Assembly (NCBI GenBank): GCA_946902985.2 | Contig: OX336397.1 | Coordinates: forward strand, 186,810,813 to 186,874,812 | Reading direction: 5' to 3' | Source of the DNA: Meconema thalassinum | Taxonomy: Eukaryota > Arthropoda > Insecta > Orthoptera > Tettigoniidae | DNA: 64,000 nucleotides | Shown here: positions 17,109-29,330 of the stretch, one piece after another | Position numbering within the stretch: the first letter of the stretch is position 1 | Layout: each line of letters opens with the position of its first letter | The notes under the pieces: generated by a model | Databases searched by the model: none | What the model saw: the letters and a program-made list of their open reading frames with translations, nothing else | What the model was told of the DNA's origin: nothing | Translations under genes and position numbers: made by a program

Positions 17109-18829
17109 TATATTAATGATTTAGGCCAGCAAGTACTAGTTAGTTAATTAATAAAAATTAAATAAATATAAATCGAAAAATATTAAATAAATTAAAATAA
17201 ATAATAAATCAATGAATATTGAATAATAAATATAAAATAATAATAATAATAACAGAGACACTACCAGACAGTGATTCGTCCGGAAGCCATGTATTGTGCC
17301 CGTTTGACGAGAGTTTCGGGAAGCCACAAGCCTGAATTAGCCCCTCCCAGACCTTCCTCCATCGAACATACAAATAGGATGGGGAGGAATGTATCCGTGA
17401 ACTGGGTAAGCACACAAAACTTTATTCGGTGGTGTCGCGTATGTGAGAGATGATTAAACCACCAACTCAGAGGAATACAAACACACAAAGATAAATAAAC
17501 AGGCCAGGCGTACATTTAAATCACACTGAGTTTATTCATAAAAGCGACAGACCCCTAGCCTTCTTCAGAGAGGTGAAATTCGGCGAGTCTGAGGTAATCT
17601 GCCCTATTATGAATCAACTTATCTCCAATCAAAATAACCTAATTTAAGCCTCTCGAATACCTGCTACAAAGACTCGAAAACATATAAGCAAGGATAAGAG
17701 GATGACACGTAACAATTCCCTGTCCAAATACTTTGGACATTGCAATAAAAACGAATAATACAGGCACAAATTTACAGCAAGGAAAGATGTTTACTTGTTT
17801 ACAATGCAAGGATGTCATTACATTTTCTGCACAATAAGAATAATGGCTACGCTATGATGGTGTCATCTTCAACATTTAATATCACTATAATCTGAGCTAA
17901 TACTATCTGAAATGTAATTGCAAAGATATAAACGAGATGCGTTTACTCCAAAATGTAATGAAAACACAAATCTATGCACATTCTCTTCCTAACATAGTCA
18001 AAAGTGCAACACAAATAATAAACAATTGAGAACCCTCCTAAATTTGCACAACTGGCGCCACTGCCTGCCTGCACAGTTTCACTGTTTGTGACAAATGGTC
18101 ATGAGTGTAAAAGGAGGAATATGTTATGTTGGCAACAGCTATGACGTAACGTCATGACTCACGTTGCGGTGTCAAGTTAACGACCGTGGTTTTCACACGT
18201 GCCTAAATGACCGTCGTCTCGAAGTAGGGAATAATCAGCAATTGTATCAAAAGACGTCGAATACAGCAATAGCTAAGCACTGGTCAACAAAATAAATTTA
18301 AGTCTAGGATATTTATTATATTTAGATCTTCAGCCTAATAGTTTATTTACTTCACATTTTAGTGGAAAAATCTTATCACATTATTTTTATAAGTATTATT
18401 ATTAACTCATTTTTATTCCTATCAGTATCTCTGTGACGTTTAGTGACCAATAAACTCGTATAGGGTAATCATTAGTGTGTGTAAACCATCTAATATCATC
18501 TTCAGTATCTCGTGAAACTCTGTTCACTTCTATAAACACGCACCCTTAAGTGCTCATCAATAACACAAGGCTCCTCGGCCATTGGCTTAGCTGACAAGAC
18601 AAAAGTCGTAGATGCCACTAGCTAAAATATGTACCAAAAAGCGTACAACACAACTACGGGTAATTCCTTCCTACCAGCGTAGTGCTCATCATATAACTGT
18701 TACAATATTGTGGTCACCTAAATTATACAGATGTCCTTGCATGTGGACTAAAAATGGGCTGTGTAATCAGCTGTTCATTCATAATATAACTTCAAGTATG
18801 GTAAATAGGTCTTGGCTGAGTGAATTTGT
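17109..18829. other. Intergenic, AT-rich then unique-looking sequence
   Basis: 17115-17255 is an AT-rich low-complexity tract (aataaatataaa, then an (ATA)n run). The rest contains only short ORFs without family resemblance. A tgacgt-a-acgtca inverted repeat lies near 18144. No gene supported. Confidence 0.4.
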
Positions 18830-18842
18830 TATTTCCAACAGT

Positions 18843-19166
18843 TTTTTTAGCGTATGGCATTTAGTGCCGGGAGTGTCCGAGGACATGTTCGGCTCGCCAG
18901 TTTTGTAGCTGCTTCGAGACGGACACCCAATGGGTGAGCTACAAGTACCGTTGGGGAGGAAAGTTGGAATGGAAGGTCGAGGAGTTGGAAGGTAGCGGCT
19001 GTGTCCTATAGTTAGGGACCAACCCCGTTATTTGTCTGGGAGGAAGACGGGAAACCACAGAAGACCATCTTCAAGGTTGCCGGCGGGGGGATTCGAACCT
19101 CCTCGCCTCCCGAATGTGAGCGACTGCCAGCAGTCATGCCGTAACGACCACGGCTAACTCACCCGG
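18843..19166 (-). mobile_element. tRNA-derived SINE with perfect 13-bp target duplication
   Basis: The - strand head resembles a tRNA gene: an A-box-like TTAGCCGTGGTC, then a B box GGTTCGAATCC near 19090-19100. The tail on the + strand begins with a T-run (18843-18848). The direct repeat TATTTCCAACAGT occurs at 18830-18842 and 19167-19179, exactly flanking the element. The perfect duplication indicates recent insertion. Confidence 0.9.
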
Positions 19167-19179
19167 TATTTCCAACAGT

Positions 19180-20539
19180 GTCGAATACGCTCTAAATATT
19201 CTATGCTTTAATTACAGGGAACATAAACGTTATATTTTGCCCCTTCTTCGAACCAATGATACCTTGCTTGACTCAAGTCTTTATTTTGATCATGAAATTG
19301 GCAGTCGTCAGAGTCAACTCAGTATGAATGCGAATAACAAAAGAGCTATACACTCAAGACCGCAGTCTCGTAATAAAGACAGGTTCACAGCTGTCCTGAC
19401 AGTATGAACCACTGTCTTCTGAATTATCGTGTCCAGCATGCTATAAACGCTCTGCAGAAAATAAAAGAAGTTCATTCACTGGGCTTTGACCTTGATAAAC
19501 ACATGTTCATTTGATGATATAATAAAGGAAGGAATGTCATTCCTAACTGTAGCTCACACATTGTACTACGTAAAGTGGTTGAATATTATCATTATAATAT
19601 AGCCTCAAAACGTATTTACACTTAATTAGAGGCACAAGCGTTTACTCCAAGCTGTGTGCAAATGACACGAGTATGACCAGCTCCTAACTAATTCCTAAAT
19701 AATAAACTAAATCATAGTGCCTGCCTAGAAAGAATGTGTATGAGTAAGACCTTTAATGCTAATCCACTCGTGCGTCTGATCGTACATAGAAATATCAGTT
19801 CGTTTAGACTCACTTACATGACTTCAAGTTCTCGTCCTCGTTCAAGCCTCGCCTGGGATTAAAGTGGCGGGGTAAACAGCTCTGGTTGTAAGCCATCTCA
19901 TCAGAAAGAATAAGCGGGTGGTGTCCTCCGCTCTCCCCTGCCATTATGTGAATTATTCCATGTCAAATTCCATGGCAGATAGATGAACGGGTACCACGTG
20001 TTGCTGGGTTCGACTTGGTGTCGACGTCATTGTGAAATATTCGATGTTCTCACTGAATGTAATGTTTATATCGTTGATTCCAAAGCTCACTGGCTCTAAA
20101 CTGTAGCGGTGATTTAGCAAGAATGACCATGAGTACTGCTTACAGATTCTACAATTACTGTACTTGTGTGATAATGGGCACATTAAAAACTGTGGTATTC
20201 CTTATACACGTTATAGTTCGGTATCTGAATAATCCGTTCACACAAAAATACATCATTGTACAGTTCACTTTTATGCAGTTTGAGAAAAACTTATTATTCA
20301 ATATTATACGAAGAATTATGATTATTCCACAAATTTTCAGTTTTCACGTGCAGCCATGTGCTTCGCACCAAGTCCTGGGTTCCAGTATGAAATAACCAAA
20401 TTTCATTTAATACAAACGCCGAAAAATAACACACGCCGACTCTCAATAATATTTCCACGCCGCACATGCGATCATTCTGCACTTTATCAATACTTTGCAA
20501 CTTTCGGATGATTTCGAACGTGTTGCCCACGTTTCGATA
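19180..20539. other. Intergenic sequence without recognisable features
   Basis: Only short ORFs below 95 codons, with no family resemblance, no RNA gene and no clear repeat structure. Confidence 0.4.
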
Positions 20540-21390
20540 TCAGACTTTATAGAAAACTCGTCCGCTCAGGACGACACCTGATACAACGAGTATGATGATG
20601 ATGATAGCAAACACTCGTCTCGAGTAGGTTGGCCTTCCAATGCTGAATGACTCTTCATCGATGAGTCCGGAGGTGACTAAAAAGCCCAATGCGGGAGAGA
20701 CACAGTTTCCCGCAGTGATGACAGGTAGTATCAGGTCCAGGTGAGACATCCGCATTCATTCCCTGTCTTCTAATGAACACTCTGTTCTTTCTGCGTTGCC
20801 TCCGATCTTCTATCATACGTCGGCGGTTTTCTTCAAAAAGTATCGCACCACGATGAACAATTGATCTCCAGGATGAGCGATCAAGAGCTAAGGTCTCCCA
20901 GTTGTTGATATTAATATGGCACATTTGCATATTAGCCTTTAGTACGTCTTTGAATCGCTTCCTCGGACCTCCCACACAGCGCTTGCCCTCAGTTAGTTCA
21001 GAGCAAAACACTTGCTTGGGAATGCGATTATTGGGCATGCGGATTACGTGTCCTGTCCATCGCAGCTGACGTTTTAAAAGCATGGCTTCAACACTGGTAG
21101 TCTGTGCTTCTTCGAGAATGCTGGCGTTTGTGCGTTTGTCTTGCCATGTGACACGAAGAATTCTCCTCAAGCAACGCTGGTGATATTGCTCCAGCTTTTT
21201 AAAATGACGTCTGTAGCATGTCCAGGATTCAGATCCGTAAAGTAAGGTGGGAACTACAACCGAGTTGTACACAAGGATCTTCGTTGCAGCATTGATATCA
21301 TGGTTGTCAAAAACTCTAGACCTCAATCTTGCAAAGGATGCCCCAGCACGGTTAATCCTGTGTTGGATTTTGGAATCTATATTTGCACTT
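20540..21390 (-). mobile_element. 5'-truncated LINE with C-terminal zinc knuckle
   Basis: A - strand frame (20655 to about 21390, open past the first ATG) encodes the C-terminal part of a non-LTR reverse transcriptase ORF: TLLYGSESWTC, then a CLRRILRV string, GHVIRMPNNRIP, GGPRKRFKDVLK and LALDRSSWR. It ends with a C2H2-like CHHCGKLCLSR...HLRTHR motif. The 3' part carries a (ATC)n-like tract near 20597. Sequence similarity stops near 21390, as for a typical 5' truncation. The catalytic domains are missing, so it is inactive. Confidence 0.85.
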
Positions 21391-21589
21391 GATGACAGGG
21401 TGTAGACGACGGTAGTTCAGTCAGCGCCACCTAAGTCAATGGCGTGACCAATTATTTATTGCTCGCATATCTGCGGTATTATACCTTTATTTTGCAACAT
21501 TCCAAAAATTCAACAAAAAACAATTGTCCAAAAAATCCTCTAATTAATCGTTCCTTTAGGACAACATAAAAATAAGAATTGTCAGCAGC

Positions 21590-22250
21590 AAGCAGATCAA
21601 ATGAGGGCTACTTCCAAGGAGAAAATACAGCTTCTCGGAAGTCCTCGGTACATGGTTCACAGAACATATACATATGAGCCATTTATCTCGATATCAAAGA
21701 GGCGATATCGGGCTCAATATGCAGCTGAATGTTTTTATCTGACAAAGAAAGGAATGATCAAAAAGTTGGAGCTAATAGAGAGCAAGAGTCTTAGGAAGAT
21801 ACTTGGACCTAAAAGAACAGAAGATATGTCGTATAGAAAAAAAGAGGACCAAGAATTATAACTCAGATTGGATAAAATCTCCGACACCATCCGGAAAAGA
21901 AGGGCCATGTTCTTTGGACATATATACAGAATGGACCCTGGTAGATTAACCAACCGGATAATGAAGTTATTTGCGACCAGGAAAACCACAGTTCTCTGGT
22001 ATCAGGAGGTGAAAAAGGACCTAGAAGGAATGGCAACATCTGAAGGTGAAGTCAGCAACATGGAAGCATACAAAGCCAAAATGAAGAATTTCACGGGTTG
22101 TAAGAGTCACCCTACATCCCGGATCCAGGCAACATATACTGAAGAAAGGAGGAGAAAGCCGAGCGGTAGAATGAAGTAGTATTGGGCAAAAATATAGATC
22201 CAGAAGCTGAAATCAAATTCACGTTGTCCACAGTCGGCCTAAACGACAGA
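21590..22250 (+). mobile_element. 5'-truncated LINE, same family as 29560-33063
   Basis: Two + strand frames (to 21858, and 21868-22179) match the C-terminal region of the larger LINE: KSLRKILGPKRTE, then IRKRRAMFFGHIYRMD and QEVKKDLEG. A stop separates the two pieces. It ends in a GAAGAAGAAG tract near 22248, as the larger copy does. Confidence 0.85.
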
Positions 22251-22259
22251 AGAAGAAGT

Positions 22260-23462
22260 AATAATAAATTAATAAAAATGAAATAAATAAATATAGCCAG
22301 TCGACGGCCATCTTGGTTCGGGCTATCGTGTCGTAGGCAGCTAGATGTCATGTGTCATGGCTTTGTGGAAACCACTCCGAACCACACTGTACCTTGGAAA
22401 CGGCCCATCATTAAAAAAATATTAAAATCGAAAATGATGTGTCCTTTGGATAGTGGGTAAATCGATAAAAATAAATAATAATAAATACTTAAATATTAAA
22501 TAATAAATATATCGACTAGTTGGAAGAGAATGGATCCTGACCAAAGATGGTCATCAGAGACGAGCCTAGCACAAGTGGATGAATGCAATGGTGGACTTGA
22601 GTGTTAAATTTAATTAAATTTGGAAAAATCTGTTGAAAATGATAGGGAATTCTGGGCTTGGTAGTGGTGTGGGATGGCGGTAGGGTGTAGGGAAGGGGGT
22701 AAGGAGGCATCTAACATAAGGTTTGATAAGCCCGCCATCTTGGAAAAGCCTCAAATATACTTGCTCTCTGCAAAATTCATATTTTGCCCGGGGATGTGGA
22801 CCGGTTATATTTTAGGGGGGAATAGTCTTGTCCTACAGATAAAGGGGAGAGATACCTTTCGTTCACTCTCACACGACTCTCTCCGATTACTCGTTCGTGA
22901 GTACGAACGACCTTGTGCCTGTTATGCGGGTTGCCTCTTCAGTTACGCTTGGGATAGGAACCCTCCTGCCCATCAACTCTCGTACTTATGTAGCAGCACC
23001 CAATTTCTACTTATCTTAATCATGACGATGCAAGATCATGTTCACTGTTAGGAAGTAACAGCCGTAGGTTGATGTTTTTATCTTTTCTCCATGCACAAGC
23101 GCTATTTTCCTGCTGTGCATGGATTAACACGTTCATCGGGAAGAATAATAGTTCTCAAAACTCCTTCATACAGTATAAATCAGTATTGTCTGTATAATAT
23201 TGACTGCACGAACACCACTTCATTAAAGAGTAGAAACGAACTCAGTTCCTATTATTTAAGGAAAACTTGCAAATTAATGCAAATTAACTGAAAATGAATA
23301 AGATAACTTTTCACTAGTTAGATCTTATGACCGCAAAGTTATTATTCAGTTTCCCTTCATCATCTAACATAGCTAAATTAACTGCTTTTCAGTTGGTCAA
23401 CACGATTGTTCCGTAATTGATAAGGGTGTTATTCCCTGAAGCAAATTACAACAACAAAAAGT
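22260..23462. other. Intergenic, partly AT-rich
   Basis: 22260-22510 is rich in aataaat-type low complexity. A short inverted repeat cgttcgtgagtacgaacg lies near 22892. No gene is supported; the ORF at 22674-23051 shows no family features. Confidence 0.4.
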
Positions 23463-23590
23463 CAACCCCTTGCACTAAACAGCCCATGACGGGCTAAGGC
23501 CGACCAAGCGACCGCTGCCCAGCCATTTGGCCTGCAGGTATTGGGGTGAGCGTGGTCAGCATCATACGCATTACATTTAAGCTGTTAATT
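23463..23590 (-). repeat. SINE fragment (3' part), same family as 59960-60250
   Basis: The inverse complement matches the SINE's 3' region: a tgcaggccaa-type string, then ttggcagtg/cgctt and the ggcccttcataggctg-type end, with many differences. The tRNA-like head is absent. Confidence 0.7.
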
Positions 23591-23699
23591 CTGTGTCTTC
23601 GAATAGATACGATTATTGTAGGCTTAGATTTATCTGGCATTTGCTATGTGATTTTTTATATTACAATGGTAGAGGGTATTTTACTCTTACAAACATTAT

Positions 23700-23712
23700 A
23701 AATTCCTTACAG
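23700..23712 (+). promoter_or_regulatory. Candidate splice acceptor before the zinc-finger exon
   Basis: The sequence aaattccttacAG precedes an open frame that lacks an ATG. The reading frame is open from 23714 into the fingers (phase 1), so this AG at 23711-23712 is a good candidate 3' splice site. Confidence 0.5.
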
Positions 23713-24454
23713 GGACAACCTCAGTTCGGAGAAAACTTCAACAAGAGCTAGATTCGTAGCCTCATTGAATCAAAATGGTCTATTGCGAAATTCCTGTGGT
23801 ACATGCGAAGCAACATTTACGAAGAAATGCCATTTGAAGAGACACATGTTCACACATAGTGCAAAGCCATATTCCTGTGGTACATGCGGAGCTAAATTTA
23901 CTGTGAAGGACAATTTGACGAAACACATGTTGGTCCATAGTGGCCAAATGCCACATTCATGTGGTATATGCGGAGCTAACTTTGCTGTGAACGGCTACTT
24001 AAGGAATCACATGTTGTTCCATAGTGGTCTAAAGCCACACTCTTGTGATACATGTGGAGCAAATTTTAAAAGGAGAAGTTATCTGACGAGACACATGTCT
24101 ATCCATACTGGTCGTATGTCTCATTCCTGTGGTACATGCGAAGCAAAATTTTCTGATGAAACAAATTTGAATCGACACAAGTTGACCCATAGTGGTCATA
24201 AACCTCATTCCTGTGGTATATGCGAAGCTAAATTTTCCAATAAGTACTACTTGAATAAACACTTTTTGACCCACAGTGGTCTTAAACCTTATTCCTGTGG
24301 TACGTGTAATGCCAAATTTGGTGATAAAAGCATTTTGAGGAAACACGTCCTGACTCATAGTGGTATAAAGCCCTATTCCTGTGGCATATGCGATGAAATA
24401 TTTAACGAGAAAGACAGTTTGAAGAAACACATGTTGCTCCCGAGTTGTCTCTAG
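23713..24454 (+). CDS. C2H2 zinc-finger protein, terminal exon with eight fingers
   Basis: There is no ATG before the first finger (the frame has TTG at 23765), and it stays open upstream to a splice-acceptor-like AG, so this is probably the last exon of a multi-exon gene. Eight fingers follow at 28-residue steps, each of the type SCG(T/I)C...F...L..H...H, with linkers such as HSGLKPHS in place of TGEKPY. Such arrays bind DNA and act as nuclear transcription regulators. Finger 8 has lost its second His (HMLLPSC), and the next linker codon is TAG where sister linkers have a Lys codon, so the protein ends early. A ninth, broken finger follows in the same frame. Confidence 0.75.
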
Positions 24455-24535
24455 CCATATTAATGTAGTACATGAGCAACCTTCACTCCAATCGACTGAA
24501 GAAACATTTTGAACCATAGTAGTTTAAATTCAGAT
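24455..24535 (+). pseudogene. Decayed ninth zinc finger after the premature stop
   Basis: In the same frame as the fingers, the downstream sequence still reads PY-stop-CST-stop-ATF, a spacer, then ILNHS. This is a finger pattern with a stop in place of the second Cys. It shows that the array once extended further. Confidence 0.7.
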
Positions 24536-24544
24536 TCATGTCTG

Positions 24545-24936
24545 TCTGATAGGTAGTCAGCCCAAAGGCTGGTTGGATCCTCAAAAAGTACCGCCGTTAC
24601 GTTATGTGAGTAGATACTCACAAAAACCCAAGGCAGCACTATTTTGAGGCGTTCTATGCAAGAAGAGGAGTGAGGTAGTTTGCCATTGCTTTCCTCACTG
24701 AGTCAGAACAGTAGTCCTAACCCTATGAGTTGAACCTTTCACAGCATTCACAGGCACTGACTGTGCCTCGAATGCCATTACTAAACCCCACCCATACCTC
24801 AGTAGCTTCCATATAATCACAGCCAAGTGTGAGACTGAGACATCGGTGAAAAAGCCACCTTTTACTCTAGCCTGTGCCAACTGACAAATGCAAAAGTACT
24901 GTATTCATCAAGAGATGGCGAACAGGCCATCAGATT
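24545..24936. other. Unclassified, probably repetitive sequence
   Basis: The string ggtagtttgccattgctttcctcactgag resembles, from memory, a dispersed repeat of insect genomes. I see no boundaries or second copy in this window. No gene. Confidence 0.3.
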
Positions 24937-24949
24937 CATGTAATATGTA

Positions 24950-25262
24950 CTAATAAATTACCCCTGGCACCAGACCTCATGAAGGGCCCAGGACTACCAA
25001 GTGACCGATGACCAATCATTTGGGTTGTGGATATAGGTGTGAAGCGTGCTCAACGCATCGGGTCCCCTCGGCCGTTAATCTTGGTTTTCGAGAGCGGGGC
25101 ACTGCCTCAATGTCAGACAGCTAATCAATTGATCTCACGAGGCTGAGTGTACCCCATTGCAGCCCTCACGTAACTTTCTAAAATCCTTGAGAGTGCCGGG
25201 AATCGAACCGGGGGCCTCCGAAAGAGAGGCAGGCGCGATATCCCAGCACCACGGGGCCGGCG
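24950..25262 (-). mobile_element. tRNA-derived SINE with 13-bp target duplication
   Basis: On the - strand the head reads gccggccccgtggtgctggg, then a B box GGTTCGATTCC near 25204-25214, and it ends in the cctggcac-type tail. Direct repeats CATGTAATATGTA (24937-24949) and CATGTCATATGTA (25263-25275) differ by one base. Same family as 59960-60250. Confidence 0.88.
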
Positions 25263-25360
25263 CATGTCATATGTAAAGAGCATTTCTCTCTCGAATTGAT
25301 TCTTTGAAGTGACACCTCCGTCGTAATGCCTGTGGAATCTATTTTGGAAAATATTTTTTT

Positions 25361-25646
25361 GTTAAACACATGCTGGAAAATTTACCTCGAAGGAAATATT
25401 AAATACACACGCGATGATCCATCGTGCCTAGTAACCACTCCTATGTTCCTCATGCGCAGTAAACATGCTGATAATTGATCTTTACACACCTAAAAACAGG
25501 TTTGTTAAACACATGCTGGAATATTTACTACGAAGGAAATATTAAATACACACGCGATGATCCATCGTGCCTAATAACCACTCCTATGTTCCTCATGCGC
25601 AGTAAACATGCTGATAATTGATCTTTACTCACCTAAAAACAGGTTT
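25361..25646. repeat. Tandem duplication of a 143-bp unit
   Basis: The string gttaaacacatgctgga begins at 25361 and 25504, and the copies stay nearly identical through aaatacacacgcgatgatcc and taaaaacaggttt. Only a few substitutions separate them, so the duplication is recent. Confidence 0.9.
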
Positions 25647-25724
25647 GCATATTGCTGGCCAAAAGGCATTGTAGGCTCAAACCCATTAGTCGTCCTTGCC
25701 TGCGTGTATATTGGGTATGTTCTC

Positions 25725-26108
25725 TTGCCTGTGTCAATGGGGATCAATCTGACCAAGTGTGGAGACGAACCGGTGAACGTAAGCAGGACCAATACATCCG
25801 AGACTGATACCAACAGGGAGGAGGAGGTGCAATGTTTTGTGGTGGTATCTATTATGGTCGCCGAAACCCTCTTGTGTACATATCAGGGCGTATGACAGGA
25901 ACACGTCACTGAGATACTATCCGGCCACCCGTAGTGAAGGGCTTTGCTGGCTGTTTCGGGCCAAATTTCAATTTCGTGGACGATAGCAATCGCCCGCACT
26001 TTGGTAATGCGCTTCTTCAGGAGAAAGGTATTCACAGAATGGAATGGCCTGCCTATGCTCCTGATCTCAATTGTGTAGAGCAGGGGTGGACACTGCTAAA
26101 GAAATAAG
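25725..26108 (+). pseudogene. Tc1-like transposase relic
   Basis: Several + strand frames preserve Tc1 catalytic-domain pieces: INLTKCGDEP (25742-), then GGAMFCGGIYYGRR near 25830, then FVDDSNRPHFGN near 25975 and MEWPAYAPDLNCVEQGW ending near 26095. These correspond to the second Asp region and the PDLNPIEH-type third acidic block. Several frame changes and stops make it inactive. The first Asp region is not clear. Confidence 0.75.
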
Positions 26109-26195
26109 TCCATCTCCACTGTGCTCCATGGCAATATGCAAACTTTTTTTGATGTGCGTAATCCATATTGGTCTTGCTGCAAACTAAAGTTTATA

Positions 26196-27020
26196 CAGGG
26201 TGTAACAAAAAGGTACGGCACCAATTGCGGGACCCATTCCTCACACCTAGACGAAGAAATTATGTTATATGATCATGGGTCCGGAAACGCATTGTTTTCA
26301 TGTTATACCTCATTGTCTACAACTCATTACGCTTGGGAATCACACGAGAACAGAACGTTACAATCGTGGGGAACATGCACTCTTGGTTACGTCTCGTTAC
26401 GTTGTCATTATCGCAGGTGCACCGCCAGTGGTTTGTTTTAAGTGGCGCCGTTCCTATGCGACATAGCAGATGTGCCTTTAGCTGTGCGACATAACATGTA
26501 CTTCATGCACGATGGAGCACCTCCTCATTATAGTGTTAATGTCCGTCGGCTTGTAAATAACAGATTTGGTGACAAGTGGATAGGTAGAGGTGGCCTGGCC
26601 TCCACGCTCTTCGGACCTAAAATCACTGAACTTTATTTGTGAGGGCATTTGAAAGTTCTTGTGTATCGAACCCCAGTACAAGATGTTCAGAGTCTCCGTG
26701 CCCGTATTATGCAAGGCTACGAAACCTTACGCAGTATTCCAGGGATACATCAGTGCATCCGAGATTCACTACGGCGGTGGGTTGATGAATGTATCAATGC
26801 GTACGTAGGGCATATTGAACATTTCCTGTAAGAGAGTGTTGCATGTGGTATGCTGGTACGTTCTGTTCTTGTATGTTTCCCATGATAAATGAGTTGGAAA
26901 CAATGAGGTATAACATTGAAAAAAAAGGGTTTCCGGACCCATTTTCATATAACACAATTTCTTCGTCTATGTATGAGGAATGTGTCCTGCAATTTGTGCC
27001 TACCTTTTCGTTACACCCTG
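26196..27020 (+). mobile_element. Internally deleted relative of the 15345 Tc1/mariner element
   Basis: It begins CAGGGTGTAACAAAAAGGTA and ends with the inverse complement at 27020, with terminal repeats of about 100 bp. Only about 825 bp long, it keeps the C-terminal transposase region: NMYFMHDGAPPHY near 26500 and, after a stop, LRRWVDECINAYVGHIEHFL to 26831. The N-terminal half is missing, so it is non-autonomous. TA precedes the left end; the right flank (TT) has changed. Confidence 0.85.
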
Positions 27021-27039
27021 TTTATCCGGAGCTGCATTT

Positions 27040-28060
27040 ACACAGATAGTATCTTTTAAGAGTCGCATGTGACTTCATAGTCGCCAGAAGGCACATTTAA
27101 GTAAAACACGCAAGGGGTGTTCGAAGACACATGTAACTCATACTGGTAGGAAAGCCATATTCATATAGTTAGTAGCAAAATTTACTGAGTAAGGAGATTG
27201 AAAAATCATCAGCTAATTTATATTGGTAAAAACAATATTTATAAAGTACTTTCAGTCATATGTACGAAGAGAGATTTCGAGTCACAGAATTTAATTGATA
27301 GGCACCGGAAGTCATATTTATGTAGAGCTTGCGATCAATGAATTGTACCCAAGTGACACGTTTGAGTTCGCATTGTATAGAAACAATATCTCTGTTGTAC
27401 ATGCGGAGCATAAAACAGAACTATTATCAAGTAGTTCATTTGAGCATAGCTTGTTGGAAAATAAATTTCAAATACGAATAATTTGTTATTGCAGACTTAA
27501 GCAAAATCACTTAAAGGCGAGCAAGGTTTGTTAGAAAGCGGGATAGTACTGAAGCACATGGTAATTCAAAGTGGGTATGTAAAACCATTGCTTGATTCAT
27601 TCATAATGAAAATTTGATGAGTTATATATTAATTCTTCCCGGGGTGAGGCTACCTTAAAGTTATATGTGATGAAACAGAATTTGCTTGTAGGATTTGTCT
27701 GATGAGACTCCTGTTTATCCTTAATGTTTAACTACTACTTTCAAAGGAGGGTTCTGTTAAAAGTTCATAGAAATATAACCAATTTCGGTCACGGCAGGCA
27801 AATACCGTCTTTCTTGTGAATCATTTAATAAATAGGCTGGGCAAAAATAGTCTTGCCAGTTAGTCAGAACAACTCGCTTGCTTCTCTGTAGTGCAGAAAT
27901 CAGTAAAAGGGGTTGGGTAAATTGAAGACTCATATTTCAATACAATTTGGCCAGTAGCTTAATTCATGTAATATATTTGAATCGGCATATGAGTAATTTT
28001 TAAGATTCATAACCTATAGTGGCCAACAGTTAGGAATAAGCAAATTTACTTTGTATGTTA
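27040..28060 (+). pseudogene. Remnants of further C2H2 fingers
   Basis: Isolated finger pieces recur in changing frames: RRHM followed by a GKPYS-like string near 27130-27170, TCGA near 27405, LKHMVIQSG near 27553-27580 and LNRHM near 27985. They continue the decayed array beyond the Tc1 relic, the SINE and the deleted mariner relative. The whole region looks like an old, once longer finger array opened by transposon insertions. Confidence 0.5.
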
Positions 28061-28829
28061 GTTGTGAAAAAATGTAAATAAAGTAATTAACTGATATTTC
28101 TATTGCAATGAATGAAGACTATCCATGAATTGCTCTAAAATAGTGCCCAGATTTCAGTGAAAGAGAAGGTTCTAAGGACAACATGAACATCATTAGTCGC
28201 TGGAAAGCAGTTTCACCTATTCTTAGCATGTTATTCGTTCAACGGTTTCAAGAGAAGAGACCTACAGAGGATTTTGCACATATTTGAATGAAATATTCTG
28301 GTATTTTAAAGGGATGGAGGATTTGTGTAATTCCATACGTTTAATTCCGTAAATGTTATAGTTACAGGGGTAGGTACTGTAGCCTTCCAATATAATTATT
28401 TGCCAGTATCACAAGTTGAGCAGAGTCGCAGAATCTTCTTGATCCCCGGCTAGAAAAACCACTGAAAGAAATGCCTGACAAATTGGGGTGAAAGGAATCT
28501 ATTCTCCAGTTGTACTATGGTTCTATACGCCTAGGCAAGTGACAAATACTACAACGATAGGGAGAAACCTTCCCTTCTTGGGCGCCTATATTTACTCCCA
28601 TTGTACAACCTCCATATAATTAGTATAAAACGAAATTGTCAAATTTTATTTCTGAAAACCGTACAAGCAAATTAATAACTGCATGAACCCTCTGTTAAGA
28701 CGAAGTCAGCAATAAATAATGAAATAAAACTAAACATGATCATTAATCTTCCAATAATATTAAATTAAATAAAGCCACCTTCTAAGGAAACAAATGCCAA
28801 CTGCATTTTCAAAAGAATTATTACCGGTG
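28061..28829. other. Intergenic sequence without recognisable features
   Basis: No ORF of note, no RNA gene and no repeat boundary is visible. Confidence 0.4.
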
Positions 28830-29330
28830 TTCAAATAAAATTTAAACCCTGAATCTAACCATTTAACAACCAATTTGGTTTGTCTAATCTATTTCTAATT
28901 AATATTTTACTCTATACAATGAACCTGCACCCTATCTACAAGATTGTTAATGATGTTACTTATAGATCTATCACCACTTTCCTACATAAAATTATGAATG
29001 GTTAAACAAAATGTAACATGCTCTTAAGCTACTTCCCACTCCATGTTCCCTCCCGTTCAGCACGTCAGAACCATTTACACCACATACCTCGCTCACGGCT
29101 TGAAGTATGGAAGCGCTATATTTTCCACCGTCTACCTATCCTTAGCAACTCCCTTCCAAATACTGACATATTCTTTCCCTATAGAACATTCAAACATAAC
29201 ATTAGAAAATCCCTTGCATCCACAATTCCTACTCCCTCACCCTCCTAATCACCCACTAACCCAATCATTCCCTGCGTCTTTCCCAAGATGTATCCCTTGT
29301 TGCCATCACTGCAATTTGTTACCGGTTATT
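28830..29330 (+). mobile_element. LINE 3'-end fragment (second LINE family)
   Basis: A + strand frame reads LYTMNLHPIYKIVNDVT near 28910 and, further on, HVPSRSARQNHLHHIPRSR, LEVWKRYIFHRLPIL and NSLP. This is the C-terminal end of jockey/CR1-type LINE ORF2 proteins (WNSLP motif region). The rest of the element is absent and frames shift near 29020-29060. Confidence 0.7.

Noticed and set aside
22674..23051. 125-codon ORF on the + strand
   Set aside because: No homology, start context or neighbouring gene structure; length within chance expectation.
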